Assembly: GCF_029051645.1 (NCBI RefSeq)
Contig: NZ_JAACFS010000002.1
Location: 488,794 to 552,793 of the forward strand
Reading direction: 5' to 3'
DNA from: Bradyrhizobium sp. CSA112
GTDB taxonomy: Bacteria; Pseudomonadota; Alphaproteobacteria; Rhizobiales; Xanthobacteraceae
Length of the DNA: 64,000 bases
Made by a program: the position numbers and the translations under genes. A model generated the notes under the pieces. The model searched no databases. It worked only from the letters and a program-made list of their open reading frames with translations, and was not told the origin of the DNA. Positions 1-8,527 of the stretch are shown here, one piece after another; position 1 is the stretch's first letter; every line of letters begins with the position of its first letter.

Positions 1-1
1 G

Positions 2-1282
2 GTGCGCCGCGGCGAGGCCTACCGAGGGCCCGCGACGCTGTTCGGCAAGACGTTCATGACGGCGTACTACCCGATCATGAATTCGGCCGGAAAGGTGATC
101 GGGCTTCTCTATGTCGGCATTCCCATGGCGCACTACGAGAGCATGCTGTCGCACGCCATCCAGAACATGGCGATCGCAGCCGGCATCGCTGCGCTGCTCG
201 TGATGATGCTGACCATGGTGCTGGTGCGCCGCGTGACCAAGCCGCTGACGTCGGTCACGGGATCGCTTACCGCCATCGCCAACGGCAACACCGAGGTTGA
301 GGTCGACTACCACGACCGAATGGACGAGATCGGCGAGATTGCGCGGACCGTCGCGGTCTTCAAGAACAACTCGGTCGAGCGCCGAAGGATGCGCGACGAG
401 CAGACCGCGGCTGCCGCTGCCGCCGCCGAGCAGCGCAAGGCTGAACTGCGCGGCTTCGTCGATGAGTTCCAGACCAGCGTCGGCGGCATCCTCGACAAGG
501 TGCTGAACTCCTCCAGCGAATTCGAGCGTGTCGCGCGGCAGCTCACCGAGACCGCGCGGACCACCGCCGGGCTCTCCGGCAAATCGGCCGGCGCTTCCGA
601 GACCGCCTCCGAGCATGTCCGCACCGCAGCGGCCGCCTCCGACGAGCTGTCCAGCTCGATCGCCGAAATCACCCGCCGGGTGCAGGAATCGAACGGGATC
701 GCGGCCGATGCCGTCAAGCAGGCCGTCGCCACCGACCAGCGCATCAATGAATTGTCTGAAGCCGGCGCCCGGATCGGCGACGTGGTGAAGCTGATTACCT
801 CGATCGCCGAACAGACCAATTTGCTGGCGCTCAACGCCACCATCGAGGCGGCGCGGGCAGGCGATGCCGGCCGCGGCTTTGCCGTGGTGGCGCAGGAGGT
901 CAAGAGCCTCGCCGGCCAGACCGCGAAGGCAACGGAGGAGATCTCCAGCCAGATCGGCAACATGCAGCTTGCGACCGAAGAGTCGGTCAGCGCGATCAAG
1001 GCGATCGGCCAGACCATCGAACGCATCAGCGATATCGCGACCTCGATCTCGGCGGCGGTCGAGCAGCAGCGCGGCGCGACGCAGAACATCGCCCAGAGCG
1101 TTCGCGCAGCGGCAAGCGGCACGGCAGACGTTGCCGCCAACATCCGCAACGCCGCGCAGGGCGCCGACGAGACCGGCGAGACGTCGAGCCGAATGTTTGC
1201 CTCCGCGCAGAATCTCTCGAGCGAGAGCCTGCACCTGAAGGCCGAGGTCGAAAAATTCCTCGACCGCGTTCGCGCGGCCTGA
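2..1282 (+). CDS. Methyl-accepting chemotaxis protein (5' end outside window)
   Basis: Inner-membrane chemoreceptor that would pass ligand signals to CheA/CheW. The visible part begins in the end of a periplasmic cache-type sensor ([18 protein letters not shown]). A membrane helix follows at about residues 55-75, then a HAMP domain ([14 protein letters not shown], about 76-128), a coiled coil, and a signalling domain. The conserved hairpin tip ([18 protein letters not shown]) is at about residues 268-285. The C terminus (FLDRVRAA) is natural, with no CheR/CheB pentapeptide. The start lies upstream of base 1, so the listed first residue is arbitrary. No che genes are visible next to it, so it is probably one of many scattered receptors. 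The ligand cannot be told. Confidence 0.93.
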   Translation: MRRGEAYRGPATLFGKTFMTAYYPIMNSAGKVIGLLYVGIPMAHYESMLSHAIQNMAIAAGIAALLVMMLTMVLVRRVTKPLTSVTGSLTAIANGNTEVEVDYHDRMDEIGEIARTVAVFKNNSVERRRMRDEQTAAAAAAAEQRKAELRGFVDEFQTSVGGILDKVLNSSSEFERVARQLTETARTTAGLSGKSAGASETASEHVRTAAAASDELSSSIAEITRRVQESNGIAADAVKQAVATDQRINELSEAGARIGDVVKLITSIAEQTNLLALNATIEAARAGDAGRGFAVVAQEVKSLAGQTAKATEEISSQIGNMQLATEESVSAIKAIGQTIERISDIATSISAAVEQQRGATQNIAQSVRAAASGTADVAANIRNAAQGADETGETSSRMFASAQNLSSESLHLKAEVEKFLDRVRAA

Positions 1283-1392
1283 TCGGGACATCGCAGCGAC
1301 GCATCGTGTCGCCGCTGAAACCTGAAGCCTCCGGATTCGTAGTTTGCTTATACTGCGAATGATTGCCCCTCGTTGGCGGGCTGGAGGCCTTC

Positions 1393-1791
1393 GTGAACCG
1401 ATACGCCGTGCTCTATCTGGTGACGCTGTTCGTCATCGTCCCCGCCGATTTTCTGTTCCTCGGCGTCCTCGCCAAGGACTTCTTCACCTCAGAGGTCGGC
1501 AACATGGGCGAGATCAAGCTCGCACCGGCGATCCTGTTCTATCTGCTCTACGTCGCCGGCATCGTGATTTTTGTGAGCGGCGGGGCAGGGGCGACGTGGC
1601 AGTCGACGCTGCTCTATGGCGCGCTGTTCGGCTTTTTTTGTTATGCGACCTTCGACCTGACCTCGCTGGCGCTGCTCAAGCATTGGAGCTGGCAGGTCGC
1701 GATCGTCGACGTGGTCTGGGGGGCGTTGGTGACGGCGGTCTCATCGACCGCCGGATTGCTCGTGGCGAATTGGGTGGTGCCGAAAGCTTAG
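1393..1791 (+). CDS. DUF2177 family membrane protein
   Basis: Protein of 132 residues with four predicted membrane helices. It matches the DUF2177 family as I know it: an N-terminal helix with VPADFLFLG, a central GEIKLAPAILFYLLY segment, FCYATFDLTSLALLK, and a final WGALVTAVSS helix. The function is unknown. I place the start at GTG 1393 because GGAGG lies five bases upstream (1383-1387). A TTG at 1363 in the same frame would add ten residues but has no ribosome site. It lies about 110 bases after the chemoreceptor, on the same strand, and is followed by a hairpin-rich repeat. Confidence 0.85.
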   Translation: MNRYAVLYLVTLFVIVPADFLFLGVLAKDFFTSEVGNMGEIKLAPAILFYLLYVAGIVIFVSGGAGATWQSTLLYGALFGFFCYATFDLTSLALLKHWSWQVAIVDVVWGALVTAVSSTAGLLVANWVVPKA

Positions 1792-1824
1792 TTCGTCGTT
1801 CCGGGGCGATGCGTAAGCATCGAA

Positions 1825-1918
1825 CTCTGGTGCGCAATTGCGCACCAGAGAACCTCGAGATCCCGGATATGGTCCTTCCGGACCATTCCGGGATGACGGT
1901 TTCGATTGCTTCGCAATC
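1825..1918. repeat. Three successive hairpins, extragenic palindromic repeat
   Basis: Three inverted repeats follow each other: a perfect 26-base palindrome at 1825-1850 centred on AATT, an interrupted hairpin at 1861-1893 (TCCCGGA...TCCGGGA with inner TGGTCC/GGACCA), and GATTGC-TTC-GCAATC at 1904-1918. They fill the gap between two convergent genes, where they may also stop transcription. The layout resembles mobile intergenic repeats of Bradyrhizobium (from memory, not searched). Confidence 0.7.
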
Positions 1919-1925
1919 GCAACCG

Positions 1926-2585
1926 TCACTTCGGCTGCGGCACGATCCGTATGTAGGGCTTCGGCGCCTTCCAGCCGGCCGGATAGATCGTCTTCGCCTC
2001 GTCGTCGCTGACGGAGCCCGCGATGATGACGTCCTCGCCCTGCTTCCAGTCGGCCGGTGTCGCGACACGATGCTTTGCGGTCAGCTGCAGCGAGTCGATC
2101 GCGCGCAGGATCTCCTGGAAGTTGCGGCCGGTGGTCATCGGATAGACGATCGTCAGCTTGATCTTCTTGTCGGGGCCGATCACGATCGCGTTGCGGACGG
2201 TCTGGTTGTCCGCAGGGGTGCGGGTGAGGGGATCGCCCGAGGTCGAAGCTGGCAGCATCTCGTAAAGCTTGGAGACGTTGAAATCGATGTCGCCGATCAT
2301 CGGGTAGTTCGGCGCCGCACCTTGCGTCTCCTTGATGTCCTCGGACCACTTCGCGTGCCTGTCGACGGGATCGACGCTGAGGCCCATCAGCTTGACGCCG
2401 CGCTTGTCGAACTCCGGCTTCAACTTCGCGAGCGCGCCGAGCTCGGTGGTGCAAACCGGCGTGAAATCCTTCGGGTGCGAGAACAAAAGCGCCCAGCTAT
2501 TGCCGATCCAGTCGTGGAATTTGATCTTTCCTTCGGTGGTCTCTGCTTCGAAATCGGGGGCGGTTGCGCCTATCGGGAGTGCCAT
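1926..2585 (-). CDS. 1-Cys peroxiredoxin (Prx6/AhpC-TSA family)
   Basis: Thiol peroxidase of 219 residues that reduces hydrogen peroxide and organic hydroperoxides in the cytoplasm. The peroxidatic cysteine is Cys45 in FTPVCTTELG. The C-terminal domain typical of the Prx6 group is present (NFQEILRAIDSLQLTAKHRVATPADW, then the end IRIVPQPK). No second resolving cysteine is visible, in keeping with 1-Cys enzymes. It converges with the DUF2177 gene across the hairpin repeat. The first in-frame ATG gives the usual N terminus (MALPIGATAPDFEAET). Confidence 0.93.
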   Translation of the reverse strand: MALPIGATAPDFEAETTEGKIKFHDWIGNSWALLFSHPKDFTPVCTTELGALAKLKPEFDKRGVKLMGLSVDPVDRHAKWSEDIKETQGAAPNYPMIGDIDFNVSKLYEMLPASTSGDPLTRTPADNQTVRNAIVIGPDKKIKLTIVYPMTTGRNFQEILRAIDSLQLTAKHRVATPADWKQGEDVIIAGSVSDDEAKTIYPAGWKAPKPYIRIVPQPK

Positions 2586-3044
2586 GGTTTTACCTCATGT
2601 TATTCAAGTTACAGGGAAATTTGTCTTAAGATTATACGAGTCTGAAGCGGTTAAGTGAACCGGTTGGCGCAAAAGGTGAGATCCTTCTCGCTAAGCCCGG
2701 AACTCCTAGCATCTTCTTTGGGTCCGCGCCTCTGCGACGAAAAGAACCTTTGCTCCGTATTTGATCGGTCGCAGTCATGTTTCCGAGCCATCTTTTGTTT
2801 GACCTCGATCTTTTCAAGGTTGTTCCACTTTTCTGCCGCCGCTGCCCCGATATTGCCTTTTATGGCCCGCATCAGGCCGGGCCGCTTTGCACCCCTGAGT
2901 GCTTTGGTGAACCGTGACCGACCTCACAGCGACCAATTGGCAACCATGTAAAAATCAGGGAATGCGGGCTTCGAATCGTTAACCGCTCGTTCATGCCCCG
3001 TATGGAAATGCTGGATCTGAGAAAAGAAACTGAGAAGTGCAACT
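2586..3044. other. Intergenic region, no supported gene
   Basis: 459 bases between divergent genes. It must carry the peroxiredoxin promoter on the minus strand. Short open frames exist on both strands (for example 2651-2872 minus), but none shows family features or a clear ribosome site. Confidence 0.5.
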
Positions 3045-3632
3045 ATGCCCGCCCCTACTGCCAAAGCCACTGACACGTCCGCCGAAACGTCTGACGTCCC
3101 GCAACCGTCCTGCCGCCGGACCGCGGCGCACGCCTTGACCATTGTGCGCGATGGCGTGATCACCGGCGAGGGCCCCACCACCAGGGGCCGCATCCATTTT
3201 TCCCGCGCGCTCGATGCCGACGACGCCGCCTGGTGCGCGCGCATCCTGACCGTCAGCGCGGTCGACCATCAGCCGGTGAGCCGGGCCGAAGTCGAGGCGC
3301 TGTTTGAAATCAGCGATGCCGCCACCGAGCGCACCGACGATGGACGTTTCGATGATCTCCTGGCCAAGGCGGTCGCCCATCATGCCGCCTCCGAGTCCGG
3401 CCTGCCGGTGCCGCCGCGCACGGTTGCGCTGTCGCCCGACACCGACATCGAGAGCTGGGCGCCGACGCAGGCCGCCAAGATCGATACCGAGGTGCTGGAA
3501 TGGCTTGCCAGCCAGATGCGCGGCAAGCGCCGCATCAACCACCGCCTCACGGCGCTGGTCGCAACCCTGATCGGCGCCGCCGCTCTGCCGCTCGCGCAGT
3601 TGCCGGGCATGCTGGACATGGGGATGCTGTAG
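3045..3632 (+). CDS. Conserved hypothetical protein with C-terminal membrane helix
   Basis: Protein of 195 residues that I do not assign to a family. The N terminus is polar and Ala/Thr-rich. The middle is an acidic soluble domain (residues about 40-150, with HFSRALDADDAAWCARILT and ALFEISDAATERTDDGRFDDLLAKAVAHHA). One membrane segment lies near the end (LTALVATLIGAAALPLAQLPG), which suggests a tail-anchored inner-membrane protein. GC and codon use match its neighbours, and a factor-independent terminator follows within 30 bases, so it is a real single-gene unit. Confidence 0.75.
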   Translation: MPAPTAKATDTSAETSDVPQPSCRRTAAHALTIVRDGVITGEGPTTRGRIHFSRALDADDAAWCARILTVSAVDHQPVSRAEVEALFEISDAATERTDDGRFDDLLAKAVAHHAASESGLPVPPRTVALSPDTDIESWAPTQAAKIDTEVLEWLASQMRGKRRINHRLTALVATLIGAAALPLAQLPGMLDMGML

Positions 3633-3660
3633 GTTCATTCGGCGATCACTGAATTAGAGG

Positions 3661-3685
3661 CGGCGGGGTAGTGCCCGCCGTTTTT
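3661..3685 (+). terminator. Rho-independent terminator
   Basis: Perfect seven-base stem CGGCGGG (3661-3667) / CCCGCCG (3674-3680), six-base loop, then five T. It closes the 3045-3632 gene. Confidence 0.85.
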
Positions 3686-3714
3686 GTTTGGGTGATCCTG
3701 CGTTGTCCTCTGCC

Positions 3715-4010
3715 GTCATACCCCGCGAAAGCGGGGTATCCAGTACGCTGCGGCCTATCGGTTCAATCACTGCTGCCTCTGGCATACTGGGCGCCCGGTC
3801 AAGCCGGGCGATGACGACTGAATGTGTGTTCGCGATCTCGCCACGTCATCTGTGCGAGTTTTGCTGGAAAACTTCCCGCCCTCTTGTTCAGAGGGCGCAG
3901 GGAAGACCGGGTGCTTGCTGCACCCGCGGTCTCGCGTGCGATTTGCGCAAACAAAACTGCACACGAGCATACAGCGCGTACGTCTAGCGCGCCATCTGCG
4001 TCCATCGCAT
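3715..4010. repeat. Dispersed intergenic repeats
   Basis: The stretch holds hairpin CCCCGC-GAAA-GCGGGG (3721-3736) and hairpin GCCCGG/CCGGGC (3793-3809), followed by a segment (about 3870-4010) whose spurious translation (GRREDRVLAAPAVSRAICAN) I recognise from many over-annotated Bradyrhizobium-type genomes. No gene is supported between 3633 and 4131. Confidence 0.55.
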
Positions 4011-4131
4011 CTCACCCAAATCACGTTGAAATAGCTGGTGAAATTCGCGTTTCGCGCAGTGGCGCTTGCGTCAATAATGGACATTTCCGGTGGGGTTTAA
4101 TTCCTGCCCTGGCGTCCCCATATAGATGTTT

Positions 4132-4281
4132 ATGGCACAATGGAAATCGTCGACCACGCGGCAACCACCGATGACAAAGGACGAGTTGCGTCTGATGCTG
4201 GCCGAGGCGGTCCGCAACACGCAGCCAATCGCGGATGACAGGCCGAAACGCTCTCCAGAGGCCGAGGACGATCAGTCCTAA
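4132..4281 (+). CDS. Small hypothetical protein
   Basis: 49 residues: a basic head (MAQWKSSTTRQPP), an amphipathic helix (MTKDELRLMLAEAVRNTQ) and an acidic tail. An internal ATG at 4171 would give 36 residues and is equally possible. The helical core looks like genuine coding sequence and is similar to short rhizobial proteins I have seen without a function. No convincing ribosome site precedes either start. Confidence 0.45.
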   Translation: MAQWKSSTTRQPPMTKDELRLMLAEAVRNTQPIADDRPKRSPEAEDDQS

Positions 4282-4395
4282 CTGGCCGCCAGCGGCTCGC
4301 CGCTCATTCGCAAACTTAAGAAACGGACCAAGGCGCGGCGGTTGATGTCGATCCCGACAGCTTGGCCCAATCAGAAATCACAAAGGACCTAACGG

Positions 4396-4635
4396 ATGCG
4401 GATTGCTGCCAAACCCAGCGAACAAGAGATCATCGAGGGGCCGCAGGCGGTATCGTTTCAGATCGCGAACGGGAACGTGCGGCAGTGCTGCATTCTCCAA
4501 ACCGAGCTGCCAACGAAGGCGCTGGCCCAAAAATATCTTCTCGCAAACTGGCCTGTTATCGAAAAGATGGCACGCGACGCGCTCGCGGCGGGAAACCTTG
4601 AAGACGGCCAGATCAAACTCGTCATGGCGGCCTGA
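4396..4635 (+). CDS. Small hypothetical protein
   Basis: 79 residues, soluble, mixed alpha/beta in character (EGPQAVSFQIANGNVRQCC, then helix QKYLLANWPVIEKMARDALA). AAAGGA lies about ten bases before ATG 4396. I do not recognise the family. Codon use is normal for the window, and the frame is followed closely by the broken small gene at 4678, so the two may have formed a unit. Confidence 0.6.
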   Translation: MRIAAKPSEQEIIEGPQAVSFQIANGNVRQCCILQTELPTKALAQKYLLANWPVIEKMARDALAAGNLEDGQIKLVMAA

Positions 4636-4677
4636 GCGGTTTATCATGAACGCCAATTTTGGATTGCAGGACCAGTC

Positions 4678-4855
4678 ATGCTGAAAGATCGAGAATATCC
4701 TGAATGCGCTCCGCGAGAAGCCGCTCAAGGCCTACCAACTCATGCGGCGGGCTAATCTTCCGAATGAGGAAGCCTGCCAATCCCTGCTTCTGAAGATGCG
4801 CGACGAGGGTCTGGTGAAATTCGACATCCACAAGGGGCTATGGCTCATCGGATAG
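4678..4855 (+). pseudogene. Frameshifted small winged-helix-like protein
   Basis: From ATG 4678 the frame reads ATG CTG AAA and then runs out of phase. One base further on, the frame is open to TAG 4853-4855 and encodes a clear helix-turn-helix-like peptide (ILNALREKPLKAYQLMRR, then LLLKMRDEGLVKFDIHKGLW). Removing one base of the AAAG at 4684-4687 would join MLK to IENILNALREK, giving about 58 residues. A TGA at 4682 blocks any earlier start in the downstream frame. It is either a recent indel or a read error. Confidence 0.55.
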
Positions 4856-4887
4856 TCAGATAGTCGGATACATGCGGCGGGGTTGTT

Positions 4888-5655
4888 TCAAGGACGCGAA
4901 ATGAGCAACGGCTGCACGTTTTCGCCGCCTGCCATTAGGGGATTCGACGGCTCGAAGCGCTCGCGCACTTCTCGCTTTCTGACGAGCGAGCGCGCAACAA
5001 CAAAGGCGTCCTTCAGACTCTTGGCTTGCCGGAGTGCTATATTGAAAAAGGCGTTGCCGAAATAGGTCCATTTGGCTTTGTCCCGGCAGCCGAACGATGG
5101 ATGGTCGGCATCGGCCGCGGTGATGACCAGCGTATCGGGGGTCGCGATACGAGGGATAAAGACCCCGGAATAGCAGGCCGAGATGACCACCACCTTGTAT
5201 CGCATGCCAGTCCGCGCCAGCATGTAGGCGAGGTTAGACGGCGTGAGCGTTTGCGTAAGCCGCCCCGCTTTGACTGCAAGGCCGGTGCGGGAGCCGTGCG
5301 AGGTGAGAATCAAAAACAGAATGTCGTTGTCGGCGTCCATCCCGTTGGCCGCCGCTTGCAAGGACATGGCCAGGCCTTCGATCGTGGCACCTCCGCCTTT
5401 CTTCGAATTGTATTGCACGTTGATCGGGGCACCCCCGAAACGGTCCGCTACGACCCGTGCTGCGCCGGCCGCCTCGCTTCTAAACACGCCCTGATCGCCG
5501 AAAAGGCCGAAGGACACCACGCTCACCTTGCGAGTATCCTCAACGGCGTGCACCGTCGAAACCGAGGGCACAACGGTCAAAACAAAAGCGATGAGCGGCG
5601 CGCCGATCCGGCGGATCCAACGTAGATACACAGCTACACCAGGCATTTCTTTCAA
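4888..5655 (-). CDS. Peptidase C13 (legumain-like) family protein, secreted or anchored
   Basis: 255-residue caspase-fold cysteine peptidase candidate. An N-terminal hydrophobic segment (GAPLIAFVLTVVPSVSTVHA) is a signal peptide or anchor, so the domain should be periplasmic. The catalytic pair is visible as His120 in LTSHGSRTG and Cys161 in VVVISACYSGVF, spaced as in the C13 family. Bacterial members are poorly understood and the substrate is unknown. The gene lies 76 bases downstream of the radical SAM gene on the same strand and could be cotranscribed. Met4 is an alternative start. Confidence 0.85.
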   Translation of the reverse strand: MKEMPGVAVYLRWIRRIGAPLIAFVLTVVPSVSTVHAVEDTRKVSVVSFGLFGDQGVFRSEAAGAARVVADRFGGAPINVQYNSKKGGGATIEGLAMSLQAAANGMDADNDILFLILTSHGSRTGLAVKAGRLTQTLTPSNLAYMLARTGMRYKVVVISACYSGVFIPRIATPDTLVITAADADHPSFGCRDKAKWTYFGNAFFNIALRQAKSLKDAFVVARSLVRKREVRERFEPSNPLMAGGENVQPLLISRP

Positions 5656-5731
5656 CAGGTCATGTGAAGAGTCCGATCCTCTTTGTGCGCGATGCAGCAG
5701 CGAGGCGCCTCGCCGTCGCCATCATCCTCAT

Positions 5732-6832
5732 TCACGAGCATTCCAAGCTGCCGATCCGGATCGGGACGCGCCGCTGCCCCCAGTTGCCCGGGTGCGCCTC
5801 GAACAAGCCAGGGATTGCGGTGGAGCAAATACCGCATCGGCCGTTCCCTGAGAGCCGCCAAGTGGTGATGTCATACCAATCTCGGCCGATGATCCGCTCA
5901 CCGCAGCCCGGGCAGTACGTACTTTGGCCGCGCTCATCATGGACATTGCCGGTGTAGACGAAATGCAGCCCGACCTTGCGCGCGATATCGCGAGCCGTCG
6001 TTAGCGTGAAGGCCGGCGTATCGGGCAGATCCAGCATCTTGTAGTCAGGGTGGAAGGCGGTGAAATGCAAGGGCACGTCAGGTCCTAGCTTTGTCATCAC
6101 CCATTCGCTCAGCTTTTTCACCTCCTCCGGGCTGTCATTGTGACCCGGGATCAGCAGCGTTGTGATCTCGAACCAGACCTTCGTCTTGTTCTTCAGATAC
6201 TCGAGCGTCTCGAGCACGGCACCGAGACGCCCCGTGCACAGCCGGTTGTAGAACGCCTCGGTGAACGCCTTAAGGTCGACATTGGCGGCGTCCATGAAGG
6301 TGTAAAGCTCCTCCCGCGCCGCCGCGTCAATGTAGCCCGCTGTGACCGCCACGTTCTTGATCCCGCGCCGGCGCGCCACCTTTGCAACGTCCACGGCATA
6401 TTCGAGGAAGATGACGGGGTCATTGTAGGTGTAGGCGATGGAACGCGAGCCCGTGGCAATCGCAGCCTCGACAATGTCTTCCGGTGAGGCTGCGTCCTGG
6501 AGCCGGTCGAGTTCTCGCGCTTTGGAGATGTCCCAGTTCTGGCAGAATTTGCAGGTCAGGTTGCACCCGGCGGTACCGAACGACAACACGGGAGTTCCGG
6601 GCAGATAGTGGTTCAGTGGCTTCTTCTCGATTGGATCGACACAGAACCCCGAGGATCGGCCGTAGGTCGTGAGCACGATCCGGTCGTCCTGCCGGCCGCG
6701 CACGAAGCACAGGCCGCGCTGGCCTTCGTTAAGCCTGCAATAGCGCGGGCAGACATCGCACTGGATGCGCCCGTCTTCAAGCCGGTGCCAGTAGCGGCCA
6801 GGAACACCTTCCAAACGCTCGGATTCGGTCAT
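5732..6832 (-). CDS. AmmeMemoRadiSam-system radical SAM enzyme
   Basis: 366-residue radical SAM enzyme of the pyruvate-formate-lyase-activase-like group. The [4Fe-4S] motif is C90-NLT-C94-KF-C97 (CNLTCKFCQNWDISK). An N-terminal cysteine cluster (CDVCPRYCRLNEGQRGLC) and a C-terminal zinc-ribbon-like stretch (CPGCGERII, then CGIC) are typical of the AmmeMemoRadiSam type. This family usually lies beside AMMECR1 and MEMO genes; neither is visible in the window, so this copy is an orphan. The start is set at ATG 6832; an upstream TTG at 6904 in the same frame lacks support. The reaction of the family is unsettled. Confidence 0.85.
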   Translation of the reverse strand: MTESERLEGVPGRYWHRLEDGRIQCDVCPRYCRLNEGQRGLCFVRGRQDDRIVLTTYGRSSGFCVDPIEKKPLNHYLPGTPVLSFGTAGCNLTCKFCQNWDISKARELDRLQDAASPEDIVEAAIATGSRSIAYTYNDPVIFLEYAVDVAKVARRRGIKNVAVTAGYIDAAAREELYTFMDAANVDLKAFTEAFYNRLCTGRLGAVLETLEYLKNKTKVWFEITTLLIPGHNDSPEEVKKLSEWVMTKLGPDVPLHFTAFHPDYKMLDLPDTPAFTLTTARDIARKVGLHFVYTGNVHDERGQSTYCPGCGERIIGRDWYDITTWRLSGNGRCGICSTAIPGLFEAHPGNWGQRRVPIRIGSLECS

Positions 6833-7210
6833 GGAATTCGTCGTGTCGATCGCTGGGCAGACCTCAAGTTTGTTGCCAACGGGCGTGACGGAGAGTGGCC
6901 ACAATATCGAGCCGGCCCGCCTAAGGGCACGAACGCCCGTGGACGTCGGCTCATCTTATTCCTGATGGGCGGAGATGGTAAGCCCGCCGACCACTTTGCG
7001 GGTCTATGGCGACAACCTTAGACGAATTAATGTCCGATCAGGTGCGCAAAGCGAACTCGTGCCATGAGCTAGGAACTGATGGGCCCATTCGCCAAGATCA
7101 TTCGTGTTTGGGGGATGCGGCATCCCCGGCGATCGAAGTCGCAAACGTCCGACTTCGATCCGGAAGCGGGAGGCCGCACCACTAAGCGAAAATTTCAAGC
7201 CGAACGAATT
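6833..7210. other. Intergenic region, no supported gene
   Basis: About 380 bases between two minus-strand genes. Minus-strand frame 7004-7198 is open but has no family features. The stretch should hold the promoter of the radical SAM gene. I see no clear hairpin terminator for the hydrolase upstream of it. Confidence 0.4.
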
Positions 7211-8404
7211 CTAGCCTGCCTTTCGTAGCTTCAGGCTGTCGTAGAACGCCGTTTCGAAGTTCAAGTAGCCGACGAACGAAGCCGGATCGCCGAAGGGCAG
7301 AATTTGTGTGGCCCAGAATCCACCGAACCCGTTCGCCCGGTCGATCCAGTAGAAGAGATTGGCGAGGCCGGCCCAACCGAGAGCCCCGGCTGGACGTCCT
7401 GTCGGGGCCTGTTCGTCGTTGATCATGAACGTCAGCGCCCACGACTTCGACTGGCCCGGGAAGAACTCCGCGTCATTGGACAGCGAGGGAATGACTCCGG
7501 GAAGCGCGGTCACCTTCCTGTCGCCCAGGTGGTTTTGCGCCGCCATGCGCACGGTCTCGGGCTTCAGCACGCGGCCATTGTCGCCCGCACCATCGTTAAG
7601 CCACATGCGGATGAAGCGCATGTAATCGCCGACGGTGGCGTAAAGGCCATGGCCGCCCATGTGAACTTCGGGATTGGCGGGAAGCTCGAAGTCCATCGGC
7701 GTGAGCGAGCCATCGGAGCCTCTTGCATGAACCCCGGCGAGCTTGCTGCGCATCGCATCCGTGAGGTCGAAGCTCGTGTCATTCATCCCGAGGGGCTCGA
7801 AAATGCGCGTCTTGAACACCTCGCCGAGCCGTTTTCCGGTAATGGCCTCGACGATCTGGCCGCACCAGTCGAGATTGGTTCCGTATTCCCATTTGTCGCC
7901 CGGATCGAACAGAAGCGGCGTCATCAGCGATGCCTTGGAAGACGTGATGACGCTGGGCTGACCCTTCTCCTGCGCCAGTCGATTATAGGTATGACTGAAG
8001 AAATCGTAACCAAAGCCCGCGGTGTGTGTCATCAGCATGCGCGTGGTCACATCGCGCTTCGGGGGGCGTAATCTCGGTTCGCCCTTGGCGTCGAAGCCCT
8101 CGATCACCTGCAGCTTGCCGATGTCGGGCGCGTAGGTCCTGGCCGGCGCGTCGAGATCGAGCTTGCCCTGTTCCACGAGCTGCAGGATCGCGGTGCCGGT
8201 AATCGCTTTGGTCGTCGAGAAGATGGCGAACGCGCTGTCCGTCGTCATTTCTGCCGCCTGATCGAGACGACGCTTGCCGGCTGCGCCTTCGTAGATATTG
8301 CGATGACGGTCTGTGACCATCGCGACCACACCGGGGACGCGCGGGTTTGACGCAACGACCCCATCGAGAACGGCGTTTGCCGACGCATTGAAACCAGTAC
8401 TCAT
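7211..8404 (-). CDS. Serine hydrolase of the class C beta-lactamase / esterase VIII family
   Basis: 397-residue hydrolase. The nucleophile motif SxxK is S63-T-T-K66 in [11 protein letters not shown], and the tyrosine motif is in [11 protein letters not shown]. There is no signal peptide, so a cytoplasmic esterase is more likely than a drug-resistance enzyme. The start at 8404 has a very good ribosome site (AAGGGAGG, six bases away); an earlier in-frame ATG at 8506 is not needed. It follows the monooxygenase gene by about 120 bases on the same strand. Such pairs typically oxidise a ketone to an ester and then cleave the ester; that role here is inference. Confidence 0.87.
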   Translation of the reverse strand: MSTGFNASANAVLDGVVASNPRVPGVVAMVTDRHRNIYEGAAGKRRLDQAAEMTTDSAFAIFSTTKAITGTAILQLVEQGKLDLDAPARTYAPDIGKLQVIEGFDAKGEPRLRPPKRDVTTRMLMTHTAGFGYDFFSHTYNRLAQEKGQPSVITSSKASLMTPLLFDPGDKWEYGTNLDWCGQIVEAITGKRLGEVFKTRIFEPLGMNDTSFDLTDAMRSKLAGVHARGSDGSLTPMDFELPANPEVHMGGHGLYATVGDYMRFIRMWLNDGAGDNGRVLKPETVRMAAQNHLGDRKVTALPGVIPSLSNDAEFFPGQSKSWALTFMINDEQAPTGRPAGALGWAGLANLFYWIDRANGFGGFWATQILPFGDPASFVGYLNFETAFYDSLKLRKAG

Positions 8405-8527
8405 TGTCTTCCTCCCTTTATGTAATGAATGCTCTCGATCGCTGCCCATCGCGCACGCGACCGCTGCGGTCGCGCGCGACAGGATCGTTGTCACGGGGCT
8501 TGTCACGAGGCCTTGGCGGCGCCACGC

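Noticed and set aside
307..1149. Long minus-strand open frame inside the chemoreceptor gene
   Set aside because: It is the complement shadow of a GC-rich real gene; its Ser/Ala-rich product has no domain.
1344..2645. 433-codon plus-strand frame across DUF2177 and peroxiredoxin
   Set aside because: It runs through two real genes in other frames and through the hairpin repeat.
3767..4174. Overlapping short frames in the 3.8-4.1 kb repeat
   Set aside because: Products match the repeat-derived type often misannotated in Bradyrhizobium; no ribosome sites.
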